Shown one piece after another: positions 4,495 through 5,881 of a DNA stretch of 5,881 nucleotides. The stretch's first letter is position 1. Every line of letters begins with the position of its first letter. The notes under the pieces were generated by a model. The model did no database searches. It had not been told where the DNA came from and worked only from the letters and a program-made list of their open reading frames with translations. Source of the DNA: Candidatus Zixiibacteriota bacterium (GTDB lineage: Bacteria > Zixibacteria > MSB-5A5 > GN15 > JACZUZ01); assembly GCA_022563625.1 (NCBI GenBank), contig JADFNA010000122.1:1-5881 (forward strand), read 5' to 3'. The position numbers were made by a program, and so were the translations under genes.

Positions 4495-5781
4495 TCAGAT
4501 TCTGCGCACGGTCAAGAGCGTGATATCATCAGAAGGCATCCGCGAGCCGCGATATTTTTCGAGCGTGTCATAAAGAAGATCGGTGAATTCAATCGAGCCG
4601 CAGGCGTTATTGGCCTGAACGAATTGTTCCAGGCGCTCATCGCCGTATTCTTCATCATCTTCGTTAAATAACTCGGTGACACCGTCAGTGAAAATCACCA
4701 GGCGTTCGTTTGGCTCGAGCGAGATTGACCCTGTTTGGTATGTCATATCCTTAAACATACCCATCGGCACCCCGCCGACATCCAGCGTTTCCAGTGTTCC
4801 GCCGCTGCGGCAAATAAGCGGCGGGTTGTGTCCGGCGTTAACATACTCCAGACGATGGTTGACAGTGTCCAGCGCCCCCAAAAACAGTGTGATGTATTTA
4901 TCATGCGCAGACCATTGGGCCAGGTATTCGGACACCCCCTGCACCAGCGCTCCCAGTTCCCGATTGGCGCTGCCCCCGGCCACGAACTGTGAGCGGATGA
5001 TCGCCTGCGCGTTGGCCATCAACAGGGCCGCCGAGGCCCCTTTGCCGGAAACGTCCCCGAGTGACAACAACACCCGGCCCTGATCGAGGCTGACCACGTC
5101 ATAACTGTCGCCGCCGACATCTCCGGCCGGAAGATTTCGCGCGTAAATCTCATAGCCGTCAAGCTGTGGGAACTCAACCGGCATCAGGCTTGTCTGAATC
5201 TGCCCGGCGAGTTTCAGCTCTTCCTGCAAACTGGCGAACTGCTTTTCCTCTTCGAGAAGCCGCGCGCCTTCAATGACCTGCGCCGATTGTCCGGCGACAA
5301 TACTCAAGAAGCGCTGGTCAAGCGAGGTAAACATATCCTGATTACGCTTATTGAACACTGTCAGCGCTCCGATAAACTTACCGTGCGTCCGAAGCGGCAC
5401 CGACAGCGCCGAATGAAGTTGGTCATCAACATGGCGCATCAGACCCTCGGGGTCTTCGGCGCGCGAGATGTTCAAGATTCGTTGGTTCTTGATCATCCAT
5501 CCGGTCAGCGCCATTCCGAAATGCATCGGATTTTCCTCGACATTGGAGTCTTGGAAACGCACCATGGTCTCCATAGAAGTTTCCGGCGTCGCTCCCATCA
5601 GAAAAATCGCGCCCTGGGTGGCGTGGGTTTTCTTTACCACCTTGCTGACAATTCGGTTGTTGATCTCTTCGATCTCTATACTGGAGCTAATGGCCGCTGC
5701 GATTTCATTAAGCGCCCCCAACTCCTCAACCGCCTCGCGCAAACGGCGGTTTTCGGCTTCCATTTCCTGCATTTTATCCAT
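4495..5781 (-). CDS. GAF domain-containing PP2C/SpoIIE-type serine phosphatase (RsbU-like)
   Basis: The protein has 428 residues and is intact. Residues 4-30 form a short coiled coil. About 24-175 is a GAF sensor domain (HATQGAIFLM; LTGWMIKNQRILNI; SALSVPLRTHGKFIGALTVFN). A linker helix (175-200) leads to the phosphatase domain from about 205. The metal-binding and active-site motifs are all present: GGDSYD (223-228), LGDVSGKG (241-248, D243), NAGHNPP (315-321), FTDGVTE (364-370, D366) and SDDIT (417-421). RsbU/SpoIIE enzymes dephosphorylate STAS-type anti-anti-sigma proteins in partner-switching control of stress sigma factors; the ligand of this GAF domain and the partner are unknown. There is no membrane segment, so it is cytoplasmic. 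The start ATG at 5781 lacks a clear Shine-Dalgarno, and M4 and M7 are alternatives. It lies 14 bases after the stop of an upstream gene in the same direction, so co-transcription is likely. Confidence 0.93.
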   Translation of the reverse strand: MDKMQEMEAENRRLREAVEELGALNEIAAAISSSIEIEEINNRIVSKVVKKTHATQGAIFLMGATPETSMETMVRFQDSNVEENPMHFGMALTGWMIKNQRILNISRAEDPEGLMRHVDDQLHSALSVPLRTHGKFIGALTVFNKRNQDMFTSLDQRFLSIVAGQSAQVIEGARLLEEEKQFASLQEELKLAGQIQTSLMPVEFPQLDGYEIYARNLPAGDVGGDSYDVVSLDQGRVLLSLGDVSGKGASAALLMANAQAIIRSQFVAGGSANRELGALVQGVSEYLAQWSAHDKYITLFLGALDTVNHRLEYVNAGHNPPLICRSGGTLETLDVGGVPMGMFKDMTYQTGSISLEPNERLVIFTDGVTELFNEDDEEYGDERLEQFVQANNACGSIEFTDLLYDTLEKYRGSRMPSDDITLLTVRRI

Positions 5782-5795
5782 ATGGCATGTCGACG

Positions 5796-5881
5796 CTAGT
5801 CAGTTCTGGGGTCGGGGGAAGCAAGAATTTTTTCGGCTTGTTTGGCGCGGAAGTTTTTCACCGCCTCAGCATATTCGGGAT
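5796..5881 (-). CDS. C-terminal end of an unidentified protein upstream of the phosphatase (partial)
   Basis: On the minus strand one frame is open from the window edge to TAG at 5798-5796. It gives 27 complete residues starting PEYAEAVKNFRAKQAEKILA and ending SPDPRTD. A charged helix followed by a loose polar tail is typical of a true C-terminus, and codon use is like that of the phosphatase. The 14-base gap to the phosphatase start suggests one operon. Too little is visible to name a family; an anti-sigma or regulatory partner is possible but not shown. Confidence 0.6.
   Translation of the reverse strand, partial: PEYAEAVKNFRAKQAEKILASPDPRTD

Noticed and set aside
4676..5799. Long plus-strand open frames opposite the phosphatase gene
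   Set aside because: They are antisense to a gene with complete GAF and SpoIIE motifs and are shadows of its codon use.

Overview
The window looks like a chromosomal piece of an uncultured bacterium. Lipoproteins, a YCF48-type beta-propeller fragment, a GAF-SpoIIE phosphatase and several GC-rich REP-like palindromes would fit a Zixibacteria-like or related FCB-group genome. That placement is an impression from repeat style and gene content, with no marker gene to prove it. Base composition is uneven: the phosphatase region at the right end is clearly GC-richer than the HEPN gene in the middle.

Left part (1-1180): the last 53 codons of a winged-helix DNA-binding protein end in a textbook intrinsic terminator. 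About 500 bases without a credible gene follow, holding two strong imperfect palindromes (518-543 and 569-592) and a possible promoter. Next is the 5' end of a YCF48/BNR-type lipoprotein gene. Its propeller homology stops where an intact tRNA-Ala(GGC) gene begins (1062-1134), so the lipoprotein is a truncated remnant. The tRNA has its own, probably bidirectional, terminator.

Middle part (1180-3263): a 429-residue HEPN-like protein with an RX4H motif is read leftwards towards the tRNA. It is a likely accessory, possibly defence or toxin, gene next to a tRNA. Behind its start are about 690 bases without a believable gene, containing the first two copies of a short dispersed repeat, a nested dyad and a short tandem repeat.

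Right part (3264-5881): a lipoprotein with an FTP/PepSY-like domain but no peptidase domain lies between repeat copies B and C, which match at 39 of 41 positions. After it, on the minus strand, is a 53-residue small protein gene with a good ribosome binding site. A 147-base spacer dense in dyads and direct repeats follows. Then comes an intact GAF + SpoIIE/RsbU-type phosphatase, preceded by the tail of another gene in the same direction, with which it is probably co-transcribed.

No single operon links these genes. The best candidates for something new are the HEPN protein beside the tRNA, the tRNA/propeller junction, the 53-residue protein with its structured leader, and the A/B/C repeat family.
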